A stretch of 35,000 nt of DNA from Bacillus solitudinis (GTDB taxonomy: Bacteria > Bacillota > Bacilli > Bacillales > Bacillaceae_D): NCBI RefSeq assembly GCF_002797395.1, contig NZ_KZ454943.1, positions 2,614,371 to 2,649,370 on the forward strand, given 5' to 3'. The translations under genes and the position numbers were made by a program. Positions 15,660 through 25,457 of the stretch are shown here, piece by piece (position 1 is the first letter of the stretch; every line of letters starts with the position of its first letter). Below the pieces are notes generated by a model that was not told the DNA's origin, ran no database searches, and worked only from the letters and a program-made list of their open reading frames with translations.

Positions 15660-16622
15660 TTAAGGAACTAAAATAATACGACCGTTATAGGTTTTTTGTT
15701 CCAATGCGTGATGTGCTTTAGCGGCATCACCGAAAGAAAAGCACTTTCCAATATGAGCATGAAATGATTTAGCTTTAAACTCATCCGAGATGAATTGCCC
15801 TGCTTTTAGTAATTCTGTAGCCGGCGCACTAAATAGTAAGACCCCCAGTAAGGACGCATTCTTCATATTTAATTGTCTCCATAAAAGAGGAGGCGTATTA
15901 TCAATAGGTGAACCAATTGTTACAATCCTCCCCCCAATTGAAATCATTTTAAAGTCCTTTTCCATATTTTCACTTAACGACATATCTAATATGATAGAAA
16001 CGCCTTTCCCATTTGTGAGAATATTAACTTTTTCCTCCACGTCGGCTTCTAGATAGTTAATAACTTCATCGGCTCCTGCCTGCTTAGCAAGATTTTCTTT
16101 TTCTTTGTTACTGGTAGTTGCAATCACGGTCGCTCCTGCTTGTTTTGCAATTTGGATTGCGGCGAAACCGACAGATCCGGCCCCTCCGTAAATTAACACT
16201 GTTTCACTAGACTTAACATTTGCCCGGTAGTGTAGAGCTAAATGTGCAGTCATAAACGGCATCGCTAAGGCAGCACCTTCTTCAAAGGATAGGGCTTCTG
16301 GTAAGTGAAAAGCAAGATTCTCAGGAAGGCAAATAAATTCGGCAGCAGTTCCCTTGACGTTAGTCGTCCAAATCCGATCCCCAACCCTTAGGTTTGTTAC
16401 GCCGGTACCGATTTCAATTACTTCTCCAGCAACATCAAAGTGAGGAATATGTGGGAATTTTTCTACAGGACGAATTCCTTTTCTAAAGTATGTATCAACT
16501 GGATTTATTCCACTAGCCCCTACTTTAATGAGAACTTCTCCATCTTGCGGAGCTGGCACTTGAACGTCACTCAGCTGTAAAACACTAGGATCTCCATATT
16601 GCTTATAAATAACAGCTTTCAT
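15660..16622 (-). CDS. Zinc-independent quinone oxidoreductase (MDR superfamily)
   Basis: 320 residues starting MKAVIYKQYGDPSVLQLSDV. GINPVDTYFRKG, the NADPH site LIYGGAGSVGFAAIQIAKQAGA, TTSNKEKENLAKQAGADEVINY and the C-terminal HHALEQKTYNGRIILVP identify a zeta-crystallin/Qor-type medium-chain reductase. The structural and catalytic zinc ligands of alcohol dehydrogenases are absent. It probably reduces quinones or related carbonyls with NADPH. GAGGAGAG lies 8 nt before the ATG. It follows the aminotransferase gene by 16 nt and is surely cotranscribed with it. Confidence 0.92.
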   Translation of the reverse strand: MKAVIYKQYGDPSVLQLSDVQVPAPQDGEVLIKVGASGINPVDTYFRKGIRPVEKFPHIPHFDVAGEVIEIGTGVTNLRVGDRIWTTNVKGTAAEFICLPENLAFHLPEALSFEEGAALAMPFMTAHLALHYRANVKSSETVLIYGGAGSVGFAAIQIAKQAGATVIATTSNKEKENLAKQAGADEVINYLEADVEEKVNILTNGKGVSIILDMSLSENMEKDFKMISIGGRIVTIGSPIDNTPPLLWRQLNMKNASLLGVLLFSAPATELLKAGQFISDEFKAKSFHAHIGKCFSFGDAAKAHHALEQKTYNGRIILVP

Positions 16623-16638
16623 TTCTTCATCTCTCCTC

Positions 16639-17787
16639 TTAAAGTAATGGTTCTAACCGTCGAGCTGCTTCCTTTAGTTTCGCCCCATCTTGGACAAGTG
16701 CCAAACGGATGTAACCTTCTCCTTCACTTCCAAAAGCATGTCCAGGTGTGACTACGACTCCGTTATCTAATGCTTTAAGAGTAAACGACATCGATGTATA
16801 CCCTGCTGGAACCTTTGCCCAAATAAACATACCGCCGTCCGGAGCGCGAACTTTCCAGCCAATCTGATATAAGGCGGAGATCATCGTCTTTTTTCGATTT
16901 TCATAGAGGGATTTATGTTCCGCCAAAAATGATTCACCATTTCTTAATGCAGTGATCGCAGCAGCTTGAAGCGGATGAAACATACCATAATCGATATGTG
17001 ACTTAATCGTTGCTAATGGTTTTAAGAATGTTGGATTGCCTATTGCATATCCAATTCTTGCCCCTGCTAAATTAAAGCTTTTTGATAGAGAATTCAATTC
17101 AATTGCCGTTTCCTTTGCTCGTGGTAAAGAAAGAATGCTTAATGGTTCATGGCTATCAAAAAGTAACTCAGAATACGCAAAATCAGAGACAATTAATATC
17201 TCATGTTTTAATCCAAATTCAATGAGCTGTTGAAAATAAGCCTTAGAAGCAACGGTTGCACATGGATTACCAGGATAATTGATAATCATCATTTTTGCTC
17301 TATTTTTAATATCATCAGCTAAAGAGTTAACATCAAACATAAAATTATTATCTGCATTCAGTGGATAAGGGTAGATCTCAGCTCCAGCGATTTCGACACT
17401 CGCCGCATAAATTGGATATCCAGGGTTCGGGACGAGCAGAATATCCCCTTGATCTAAATAAGCCAAGGATAGATGGGCAAGACCGTCCTGTGATCCTAGT
17501 AATTGAAGGACTTCACTTTCTTCTATTTCAACATGATAGCGAGTGTTGTAAAATTCACAAACAGCTTTCCTAAACTCAAGCTGGCTCGTAATAGCATATC
17601 CGTAGAGACTGTCATCCGAAACATGAGCTTGCAATGTCTCTTTAATAAATCGTGGAGGCGGCAAATCAGGACTGCCGATACTTAAATCAATTAAATGTTC
17701 ACCCGATTTTAACTTCTTAGCTTTTAATTCGGCCATTTCTGTAAATACACTAGTTGTTAGGTTTTTAAGTCTTCTTGAAGGAAACAT
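16639..17787 (-). CDS. PLP-dependent aminotransferase, class I/II
   Basis: 382 residues, fold-type I. Visible marks: LSIGSPDLPPP near the N-terminus, SQDGLAHL, NPGYPIY, NYPGNPCATV (N174), SDFAYSELLFD (D202, Y205), and LNSLSKSFNLAGARIGY with the Schiff-base lysine K236. It resembles the aspartate / LL-diaminopimelate aminotransferase-like group; the amino donor cannot be fixed from sequence. GGTGGTG lies 5 nt before the ATG. It sits 33 nt after the AraC gene and 16 nt before the quinone reductase gene, so the three minus-strand genes may form one transcript. Confidence 0.9.
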   Translation of the reverse strand: MFPSRRLKNLTTSVFTEMAELKAKKLKSGEHLIDLSIGSPDLPPPRFIKETLQAHVSDDSLYGYAITSQLEFRKAVCEFYNTRYHVEIEESEVLQLLGSQDGLAHLSLAYLDQGDILLVPNPGYPIYAASVEIAGAEIYPYPLNADNNFMFDVNSLADDIKNRAKMMIINYPGNPCATVASKAYFQQLIEFGLKHEILIVSDFAYSELLFDSHEPLSILSLPRAKETAIELNSLSKSFNLAGARIGYAIGNPTFLKPLATIKSHIDYGMFHPLQAAAITALRNGESFLAEHKSLYENRKKTMISALYQIGWKVRAPDGGMFIWAKVPAGYTSMSFTLKALDNGVVVTPGHAFGSEGEGYIRLALVQDGAKLKEAARRLEPLL

Positions 17788-17820
17788 GCAAACACCACCG
17801 TACGAAATTTAGATTCCATT

Positions 17821-18684
17821 CTATTCTACCTCGAAATTAGAGTTCTCGCGATATTCCGTTGGCGAAAGTCCTGTCCACTTTTTAAATTGTTTAGAAAAAT
17901 ACAAGGAATCCTGATAGCCAACTGAAGAAGCGATTTGTTTAACCGTTAAAGGCTTTTGTAACAAAGACTCCGCTTTTTTCATCCGGATGTCTAGGAGTAA
18001 CTGACTTGGCGATTGTCCTGTATGCTGTTTAAACATTTTTGAAAAATATGTACGGTGATAGCCAAGATTGTCTGCAATGGTATGAATTGAAAGTGGCTCA
18101 AAATACCGTAAAGTTAATAATCGAACGACATCCTCAATTTTTTTTTGGAGATCATCAAGTTGGTTTGAAGCAATAGGAGTTGGATGCCATCCTTTTATAT
18201 CAAAATAGTCTGCAAAAATCAATCGCAAAAAGGCATTTGCTTTTAAATTACAGTTTGGTCTTTGTTGTTCTAGTACTTGATATAACTTTTGAAACAAGGG
18301 TTCTAATGCTATATTTTCTTCAAGCGGTCTTACTATCGGTGATTTGGGAGTAATATCAATTGCCTCAAGCAATGTTTCAAAATAGACTCCTCTAAATCCA
18401 ACCCACGTATAATACCAGGGGTCGCTGCGGTCAGATTCATATGTCACCAACTCCCTTGGAAAAATAAAGAAACTATCTCCAAGTCCTAATCGATGTGTTT
18501 CTTTGTTACTAGTAAAAGTTCCTTTCCCACCTAAGACAAAGTGTAATAAATGATAATCATGCACTTGAGGACCCACTTTGTGAAAAGAATAAGTTTGACT
18601 ATATCCACTAAAAAGGACGTGATTTTCCCCTAGTTTGGAATGAGGATTAATGGCAACTCTTGAATTTTCTGATTTCACGTTCAT
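17821..18684 (-). CDS. AraC family transcriptional regulator, likely controls melA
   Basis: About 287 residues. The N-terminal cupin-like sugar-sensing domain includes VGPQVHDYHLLHFVLGGKGTF and FPRELVTYESDRSDPWYYTWVGFRG, typical of MsmR/RafR-like regulators. The C-terminus has two helix-turn-helix units: IADNLGYHRTYFSKMFKQHTG and IASSVGYQDSLYFSKQFKKWTG. ATG at 18684 overlaps an AAAGGA site closely; GTG at 18678 has better spacing (9 nt) and may be the true start. It is divergent to melA and its MFS transporter, so activation of alpha-galactoside use is the natural reading. Identity of the inducer is inference. Confidence 0.9.
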   Translation of the reverse strand: MNVKSENSRVAINPHSKLGENHVLFSGYSQTYSFHKVGPQVHDYHLLHFVLGGKGTFTSNKETHRLGLGDSFFIFPRELVTYESDRSDPWYYTWVGFRGVYFETLLEAIDITPKSPIVRPLEENIALEPLFQKLYQVLEQQRPNCNLKANAFLRLIFADYFDIKGWHPTPIASNQLDDLQKKIEDVVRLLTLRYFEPLSIHTIADNLGYHRTYFSKMFKQHTGQSPSQLLLDIRMKKAESLLQKPLTVKQIASSVGYQDSLYFSKQFKKWTGLSPTEYRENSNFEVE

Positions 18685-18748
18685 CCATCCTTTAAACTTG
18701 AGGTTTATTAGTATTCTACAGGGAGATAGCAAAATAAACTACATTTAT

Positions 18749-18801
18749 CCATGAATTAGTGTGTTTGTTCCATGTGATTTTTAAGGAGACCCTTTTATAC
18801 T
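18749..18801 (+). promoter_or_regulatory. Candidate AraC-activated melA promoter
   Basis: Two CCATG-(N)1-2-ATT direct repeats (18749-18757 and 18770-18779) start 21 bp apart, two helical turns. The second covers the -35 position (TGTGAT, 18773-18778) of a -10 TATACT (18796-18801). A poor -35 overlapped by a repeat is the usual arrangement for an AraC-type activator. Confidence 0.45.
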
Positions 18802-18828
18802 TAAAGCAAATCTAATAAGAGGTGATTA

Positions 18829-20139
18829 TTAAAGTCTAAAATTACATTTCTAGGTGCCGGGAGTACTGTTTTTGCAAAAAATGTATTAGGTGATTGTATG
18901 CTTACACCAAGCTTACAAAGTTTTGAATTTGCTTTATTTGATATTGATCAAGAAAGACTACAAGATTCTCTCAATATGTTAAATAACTTAAAAGAGGGCC
19001 TTAACAGTACCGTTCACATTAAAGCGTATACCAACCGGAAAGAGGCCTTGCGAGGAACGAAGTATGTTATTAATGCTATTCAAGTAGGGGGTTATGACCC
19101 TTGTACGATAACAGACTTTGACATTCCTAAAAAATACGGCTTACGTCAAACAATCGCTGATACATTAGGAATCGGGGGGATTTTCCGAAATCTTAGAACG
19201 ATACCAGTGATGTTAGACTTTGCTCGTGATATCGAGGAGGTTTGTCCAAAAGCTTGGTTCCTGAATTATACAAACCCAATGGCAGCCTTAACGGGGACGA
19301 TGATTCGTTACGGTGGAGTGAAGACAGTTGCACTCTGCCATAGTGTCCAAGTTTGCGCGCCTGGGTTACTTGAACGAGTTGGTTTGGATAAGGACAAAGG
19401 GGATATCAAGTGGAAGATTGCGGGAATTAACCACATGGCATGGCTCTTGGAAATTACTCGTGACGGAGAGGATGTATACCCTGAGATTAAGCGTCGTGCA
19501 AGAGATCTTCAAAGCGAGAAACATGATGATATGGTACGATTTGAGCTTATGGATCGATTTGGTTACTATGTGACGGAATCCTCGGAGCATAATGCGGAGT
19601 ACTTTCCTTATTTTATCAAGAAAAATTATCCGGATTTAATTGACCAATTTAACATCCCGCTAGATGAATACCCTCGTCGTTGTATCGAACAAATTGAAAA
19701 TTGGAAAAAAATGAGAAGTGATTTAGTCTTAAGTGAAAATTTAACTCATGAAAGAACCCATGAGTATGCTTCGTTTATTCTGGAGGCAATGGAAACAGAT
19801 CAGCCATTTAAAATTGGAGGAAATGTGTTAAATACGGGTGGGTTGATTTCGAATTTACCTGATAAAGCGTGTGTAGAGGTTCCTTGTTTAGTTGACCGTA
19901 ATGGCATACAGCCTACATATGTCGGCGAGTTGCCTGAGCAGTTAGCTGCCTTAAACCGTACGAACATTAACACACAGTTGCTGACGATTGAGGCAGCAAT
20001 CTCACAGAAAAAAGAATATATTTATCAAGCGGCATTACTGGACCCGCATACCTCAGCCGAATTATCAATCGATGAGATCGTTGCTTTATGTGATGATTTA
20101 ATTAATGCTCATGGTGATTGGCTACCAACATACAAATAA
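18829..20139 (+). CDS. melA: Alpha-galactosidase, GH4 family; no standard start codon
   Basis: GH4 alpha-galactosidase, an NAD+ and Mn2+ dependent cytosolic enzyme that cleaves melibiose and raffinose-type sugars. The first ATG (18898) would cut off the NAD motif ITFLGAGSTVFAKNVLGD, which is plainly encoded upstream in the same frame from 18835. The frame opens after a TGA at 18823-18825. The codons from there are TTA TTA AAG TCT AAA ATT, so no ATG, GTG, TTG or CTG exists before the motif. AGAGGTG ends 4 nt before the second TTA, where a start would be expected. Downstream the gene is intact: VINAIQVGGY, LRQTIADTLGIGG, NYTNPMAALT, LCHSVQV (metal cysteine), GINHMAW. Length from 18829 is 436 residues, normal for MelA. 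It may use TTA, carry a start-codon or one-base lesion, or reflect a sequence error. Confidence 0.85.
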   Translation, partial: LKSKITFLGAGSTVFAKNVLGDCMLTPSLQSFEFALFDIDQERLQDSLNMLNNLKEGLNSTVHIKAYTNRKEALRGTKYVINAIQVGGYDPCTITDFDIPKKYGLRQTIADTLGIGGIFRNLRTIPVMLDFARDIEEVCPKAWFLNYTNPMAALTGTMIRYGGVKTVALCHSVQVCAPGLLERVGLDKDKGDIKWKIAGINHMAWLLEITRDGEDVYPEIKRRARDLQSEKHDDMVRFELMDRFGYYVTESSEHNAEYFPYFIKKNYPDLIDQFNIPLDEYPRRCIEQIENWKKMRSDLVLSENLTHERTHEYASFILEAMETDQPFKIGGNVLNTGGLISNLPDKACVEVPCLVDRNGIQPTYVGELPEQLAALNRTNINTQLLTIEAAISQKKEYIYQAALLDPHTSAELSIDEIVALCDDLINAHGDWLPTYK

Positions 20140-20142
20140 AAT

Positions 20143-20173
20143 TACCGCTATAAATTATTATCGAGTGTAGCGG
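20143..20173. other. Hairpin between melA and MFS gene
   Basis: CCGCTA and TAGCGG flank a loop of about 18 nt with no T-run. It may stabilise the melA end of the transcript or reduce read-through. Confidence 0.35.
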
Positions 20174-20211
20174 CTGTATTTAGATAATGTATTTGAATAG
20201 GAAGGAGAGTT

Positions 20212-21381
20212 ATGAAAAAATTATTGTCTTTAAGCTGCTATACGTTCTTATTAATAGGATTCATGCACATAATGATAGGCTCACTATTGCCATCAATTTT
20301 AAGTTATTATGGGAAAACTTATACTGATGGAGGAACGCTGATTGCTATTCAGTCATTGGGACTTTTTGTTGGGGTTGGACTGTCTTCACTATGTGCAAAT
20401 AAAATTGGGAGAAGATGGACCATTGTTTTCTCATGTGGATTAGTTGCGATATCCCAAGCTGTTTTTGCCTTACTATTGCCATGGGCCTGGTGGTTGCTGT
20501 TTGTTTTTATAGCTGGGATTGGTTTTGGGGTGATTGAACCTTTAATTGGGGCGTTAATCATTGATACAATAAAAAAGAACACTGCCGTGGCTTTTAGTAA
20601 GCTTGAAGTTTATTTTGGACTAGGTTCGTTAATTACCCCCATCGTAAGTGGATGGCTTGCAACAACGGGCAATTGGAGATTTTCATTTTTACTATTAGCC
20701 GTATATGCTTTAAGTATTAGTGTAGTATGGATGAAGCTCTCATTTGGTGAACTAAATGAAGCACTAAAGCGAAGTCAACTAGCCATTAGTGAAAGTAAAG
20801 GAAAGAAAACAACACATAAATCTCTTTATTTTGGGTTCATATTCTTTTTTGCGGTCTATGTTGGAGTTGAGGTAAGCTTTATGAATTTCTTACCATCCAT
20901 GCTCGTACATCAGTTAAATACTGGGACATTTCAAGCTACTTTTAGCGTAACACTGTTTTGGGGGGCAATGGTGGTAGGGCGCCTCATAGCGGGACATATT
21001 GCTGAAAAAATTAGCTATGCTCGTTTTTTACTAGGTTCCTCCATTTTTACTGTTGTTTTCCTTTTTTGGACGGGAACAGTTCACCAGTTATGGGGCATTT
21101 ATGTTTTAGTCTTTTTAGTTGGATTAATGATGTCAGGGATTTTTGGAATTGCAATGGTTTATGCGAATCGGATTTTGCCAGGTCCAACGAGCCGAAATAC
21201 GTCTGTTTTTATAGCTGCAGGAGCAGTTGGGAGTGTTATATTACCAATTGTTACCGGGCTTATCATGGATTATTTATCTACCTTTCTTGTAGCGGTTGCG
21301 TTGGCAGTACTATCATGTTATATGGTTATTTTTATTTATCGAATTCAAAAGGTTTCAATCGAGAGGAGAAGCGGTTATTGA
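20212..21381 (+). CDS. MFS transporter, likely sugar uptake
   Basis: 389 residues with about 12 membrane helices. A major facilitator loop appears as ANKIGRRWTIV between helices 2 and 3, and the second half has GRLIAGHIAEKISYARF in the equivalent position. AAGGAG is 4 nt before the ATG. It lies 72 nt after melA on the same strand, facing away from the AraC gene, which suggests it imports the alpha-galactoside. Substrate is inferred only from context. Confidence 0.88.
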   Translation: MKKLLSLSCYTFLLIGFMHIMIGSLLPSILSYYGKTYTDGGTLIAIQSLGLFVGVGLSSLCANKIGRRWTIVFSCGLVAISQAVFALLLPWAWWLLFVFIAGIGFGVIEPLIGALIIDTIKKNTAVAFSKLEVYFGLGSLITPIVSGWLATTGNWRFSFLLLAVYALSISVVWMKLSFGELNEALKRSQLAISESKGKKTTHKSLYFGFIFFFAVYVGVEVSFMNFLPSMLVHQLNTGTFQATFSVTLFWGAMVVGRLIAGHIAEKISYARFLLGSSIFTVVFLFWTGTVHQLWGIYVLVFLVGLMMSGIFGIAMVYANRILPGPTSRNTSVFIAAGAVGSVILPIVTGLIMDYLSTFLVAVALAVLSCYMVIFIYRIQKVSIERRSGY

Positions 21382-21401
21382 CCCGCTTCTTTTCTTTTTT
21401 T
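21367..21401 (+). terminator. Terminator of the melA-MFS unit
   Basis: AGAAGCGG / CCGCTTCT stem overlaps the MFS stop codon and is followed by a T-rich tract. Confidence 0.88.
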
Positions 21402-21450
21402 ATGAAAAATCACACGAATAAAATGAAAGAAAAACCAACTTTTTAGTGCG

Positions 21451-22528
<1,078 letters not shown>

Positions 22529-22535
22529 AGATTTG

Positions 22536-22566
22536 TGTATAAGGGATTACCTTCTCGGACATCTTA
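22536..22566 (+). promoter_or_regulatory. Candidate SigG promoter of sspE
   Basis: TGTATA (22536-22541) and CATCTTA (22560-22566) are 18 nt apart, close to the SigG pattern TGAATA / CATACTA. They stand 23 nt before the sspE start codon. Confidence 0.5.
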
Positions 22567-22588
22567 TTATTTGTGGAGGTGATATCAA

Positions 22589-22783
22589 ATGGCTAACCAA
22601 CAAAACCAACAGGCTAAAACAAATGCACAGCAAGTAAGAAAGCAAAATGCTGCTTCTGCTCAAGGTCAAGGCTTTGATACAGAATTTGCTTCTGAAACAA
22701 ATGCTCAAGAAGTACAACAGCAAAATGCTCAAGCTGAAAGACGTAAGCAACAAGCGTCTTCAAATCAACAACGACAACAATAA
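22589..22783 (+). CDS. sspE: Gamma-type small acid-soluble spore protein
   Basis: 64 residues rich in N, Q, A and K (MANQQNQQAKTNAQQVRKQN). FDTEFASETNAQEV carries one germination-protease cleavage motif (TEFASET). Gamma-type SASPs are amino-acid stores of the spore and do not bind DNA. B. subtilis SspE is about 84 residues with two repeats; this one keeps a single full motif and is short. TGGAGGTGATATCAA precedes the ATG, and a strong terminator follows. Confidence 0.95.
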   Translation: MANQQNQQAKTNAQQVRKQNAASAQGQGFDTEFASETNAQEVQQQNAQAERRKQQASSNQQRQQ

Positions 22784-22795
22784 TGAGATAGGAAG

Positions 22796-22830
22796 CACCC
22801 TCTGGCTAAACGTCAGAGGGTGTTTTTTTT
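22796..22830 (+). terminator. Terminator of sspE
   Basis: CACCCTCTG / CAGAGGGTG stem with a 9-nt loop followed by eight T. Confidence 0.92.
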
Positions 22831-22907
22831 ATAGTCGACAACTCGTTGGCGACGACAGCCGAGCGAAGGGAGGGTCGGTTTTACATAGTCGACAACTCGT
22901 TGGCGAC
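22831..22907. repeat. Pair of 23-bp direct repeats with palindromic core
   Basis: ATA followed by GTCGACAACTCGTTGGCGAC occurs at 22831-22853 and 22885-22907, 54 bp apart. Each copy is itself a near palindrome (GTCGaCAA / TTGgCGAC). The 31-nt spacer is GC-rich (GCCGAGCGAAGGGAGGGTCGG), unlike its AT-rich surroundings. The 322-nt gap 22784-23105 otherwise contains a terminator and the ygaC promoter only. Confidence 0.75.
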
Positions 22908-22952
22908 TTTTACATAAAAAACACCTAAAATTAATTTACTCTTGCCTTAACG

Positions 22953-22981
22953 TTTCAAATAAGGAGCGAAAACTGTATAAT
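22953..22981 (+). promoter_or_regulatory. Candidate SigA promoter of ygaC
   Basis: TTTCAA and TATAAT are 17 nt apart, about 125 nt before the ygaC ATG. The -10 is perfect and the -35 is weak. Confidence 0.4.
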
Positions 22982-23105
22982 AGTAGAGAATGTAAGAAAT
23001 GTGAAGCATACGTAACTGAAAAAAGGTAGTGATTAGAGCGGAAAAAGTACGAAAAAAGCTGCTCTACCTACTGACGTCCAACAAATAAAATGGAAGGAGA
23101 CGGTT

Positions 23106-23633
23106 ATGAATTTTCCCAAAGTAGGTAGCAATATTCAAATCCAAAGCTACAAGCATAATGGATCTATTCATCGCACTTGGGAAGAAACTATCGTGCTTAA
23201 AGGGACGTCAAAGGTTGTGATCGGAGGAAACGACCGAATTTTAGTGAAGGAGTCTGATGGTAGAAATTGGAGGACGCGTGAGCCTGCTATTTGTTACTTT
23301 GATTCGGAGCAATGGTTTAATATGATCGGCATGATACGGGCGGATGGAATTTACTACTATTGCAATCTTGGATCCCCTTTTACATGGGACAATGAGGCAT
23401 TAAAATACATTGACTATGACCTTGATATTAAAGTCTTCCCAGATATGACCTTTAAGCTTTTAGATGAAGATGAATATGACCTTCACCGTAAGGAAATGAA
23501 TTATCCTCCTGAAGTAGACGTAATCTTACAAAGGAGTGTTGATGAGTTGATTTCGTGGATTCATCAAAGAAAGGGGCCGTTTGCTCCCCAATTTATTGAA
23601 AACTGGTATGAAAGGTTTTTACAATACCGGTAA
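23106..23633 (+). CDS. ygaC: DUF402 / Ntdp family nucleoside tri- and diphosphate phosphatase
   Basis: 175 residues starting [25 protein letters not shown]. The [28 protein letters not shown] and [25 protein letters not shown] segments are the hallmark of the DUF402 (UPF0374) family, including YgaC of B. subtilis and the staphylococcal nucleotide phosphatase Ntdp. The acidic residues in [12 protein letters not shown] and LLDEDEYD are the presumed metal ligands. TGGAAGGAGA precedes the ATG. Transcribed alone, ending at the terminator before ygaD. Confidence 0.94.
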   Translation: MNFPKVGSNIQIQSYKHNGSIHRTWEETIVLKGTSKVVIGGNDRILVKESDGRNWRTREPAICYFDSEQWFNMIGMIRADGIYYYCNLGSPFTWDNEALKYIDYDLDIKVFPDMTFKLLDEDEYDLHRKEMNYPPEVDVILQRSVDELISWIHQRKGPFAPQFIENWYERFLQYR

Positions 23634-23643
23634 AACATCATAG

Positions 23644-23670
23644 GAAAAGCCTGGTTTTCCAGGCTTTTTC
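23644..23670 (+). terminator. Terminator of ygaC
   Basis: AAAAGCCTGG TTTT CCAGGCTTTTT, a compact perfect stem with T-run. Confidence 0.92.
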
Positions 23671-23711
23671 TGTTGGCAAGTACATAAGCTATATTTAGGT
23701 GGTGATTTCCT

Positions 23712-25457
23712 CTGGGTAGTGTAAAACGTTATATGGCATTTGTGAGGCCTTATAGAAAGTTGATTTTGATAACAATAGGGATTGGGGTTTTAAAGTTTGG
23801 AATTCCATTAGCGCTACCTCTTGTCATGAAGTATGTCATTGACGATATTATTTTAGCGGAAGCATTAACTGCAGACGAGAAAACGTCCACATTGTTTTGG
23901 TTGATGAGTATAATTTTTGTTATTTTCGTTGTTATCCGCCCACCCATTGAATATTATCGTCAATATTTTGCGCAATGGATCGGAAGCAAGATTCTCTACG
24001 ATATGCGGGATCATTTGTTTGGACATATTCAAAAATTAAGTTTGCGGTTTTACTCTAACCGAAAAGTTGGAGAAATTATTTCAAGAGTCATTCATGATGT
24101 TGAGCAAACGAAGAATTTTGTCATTACTGGCTTGATGAATGTGTGGCTTGATGCGTTTACCATTATAATTGCTATTATTATTATGTTGAATTTAAATGTC
24201 TGGCTTACGTTAGTGGCAATTGCAATGTTTCCATTCTATGGTTTTTCGATTAGGTACTTCTACGGACGTCTTCGCCACTTAACCCGAGTTCGTTCCCAAG
24301 CATTAGCAGAGGTACAGGGGCACTTACACGAAAGAGTACAAGGAATGAATGTTATACGAAGCTTTGCTTTGGAAGATTATGAACAGCAAAGTTTTTCTGT
24401 GAAGAATGGTCGATTTTTAGACAGAGCACTGGATCATACCCGGTGGAACGCTAAAACCTTTGCGGTAGTAAATACGATTACCGACCTAGCTCCATTGCTC
24501 GTCATATTAGTTTCAGGTTATTTAGTGATTCAACAGCAATTAGAAGTTGGGACGATGACCGCCTTTGTACTTTATATGGAAAGATTGTACGGGCCATTGC
24601 GGAGATTAGTCAATTCCTCAACAACGTTAACCCAGGCGATTGCTTCAATGGATCGTGTGTTTGAATTTATCGATGAGAAATATGACATTGAGGATGAACC
24701 AAATGCTCAGCGCCTAACAAAAGCTCGTGGAGATGTGACCTTTGAAAAAGTTACTTTCTTCTACAATGAGGAGGAAAAACCCGTTTTAAAGAACCTCAAT
24801 CTCAATATTCGTCAGGGCGAAACCATTGCCTTTGTTGGTATGAGTGGGGGTGGTAAGAGCACAATAATTAGTTTAATTCCTCGCTTTTATGATGTGACTG
24901 CTGGGAGAATCTTAATTGATGGAAAAGATATTCGCGAATATAAAGTGAGGAGTTTACGTGATAATATCGGTATGGTTCTCCAAGATACAATTTTATTTAG
25001 TGATTCCGTAAAATTAAACATTCTAATGGGGAATCCTAATGCCTCGGACGAGGAGGTTATTGCAGCGGCAAAAGCAGCTAATGCTCATGATTTCATAATC
25101 AATTTACCAAATGGTTACGACACCGAAGTGGGTGAACGTGGAGTTAAGCTCTCGGGAGGACAGAAGCAACGGGTGGCAATTGCTCGTGTATTTTTGAAAA
25201 ATCCACCTTTGCTTATATTTGATGAAGCTACTTCTGCTCTTGACCTAGAAAGTGAGCATGCGATACAAGAAGCTCTTGAAGTTTTAGCGAAAGACAGAAC
25301 GACGTTTATCGTAGCCCATCGATTATCAACAATTACACACGCAGACCGAATTGTTGTAATTGAAAATGGAGAAATCGTCGAAGTTGGGAGTCATGAACAA
25401 TTATTGGCCAAAGAAGGAAGCTACAAAAAACTTTTCCAAGTCCAACAACTTAATTAA
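23712..25457 (+). CDS. ygaD: ABC transporter, fused permease/ATPase (MsbA/BmrA type), probable CTG start
   Basis: About 581 residues: six membrane helices (about 20-310) followed by an ATPase domain with Walker [19 protein letters not shown], signature LSGGQKQR, Walker [13 protein letters not shown] and switch VAHRLST. It is a half-size exporter of the multidrug or lipid type, expected to work as a dimer. The first ATG is at 23733, but codons before it read GSVKRY, close to the GSIKRY start remembered for YgaD. CTG at 23712 lies at the expected place, 7 nt after AGGTGGTG; the ATG has no ribosome site. The cargo is unknown. Confidence 0.93.
   Translation: MGSVKRYMAFVRPYRKLILITIGIGVLKFGIPLALPLVMKYVIDDIILAEALTADEKTSTLFWLMSIIFVIFVVIRPPIEYYRQYFAQWIGSKILYDMRDHLFGHIQKLSLRFYSNRKVGEIISRVIHDVEQTKNFVITGLMNVWLDAFTIIIAIIIMLNLNVWLTLVAIAMFPFYGFSIRYFYGRLRHLTRVRSQALAEVQGHLHERVQGMNVIRSFALEDYEQQSFSVKNGRFLDRALDHTRWNAKTFAVVNTITDLAPLLVILVSGYLVIQQQLEVGTMTAFVLYMERLYGPLRRLVNSSTTLTQAIASMDRVFEFIDEKYDIEDEPNAQRLTKARGDVTFEKVTFFYNEEEKPVLKNLNLNIRQGETIAFVGMSGGGKSTIISLIPRFYDVTAGRILIDGKDIREYKVRSLRDNIGMVLQDTILFSDSVKLNILMGNPNASDEEVIAAAKAANAHDFIINLPNGYDTEVGERGVKLSGGQKQRVAIARVFLKNPPLLIFDEATSALDLESEHAIQEALEVLAKDRTTFIVAHRLSTITHADRIVVIENGEIVEVGSHEQLLAKEGSYKKLFQVQQLN

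Noticed and set aside
21066..21446. 126-codon plus-strand frame
   Set aside because: It is a shadow of the MFS gene in another frame, with unlikely composition.
22831..22907. CRISPR array
   Set aside because: Only two repeats, a palindromic core within each, and no cas genes nearby.
22647..22928. 93-codon frame over sspE and the direct repeats
   Set aside because: It overlaps sspE in another frame, and its apparent peptide repeats merely reflect the DNA repeats.
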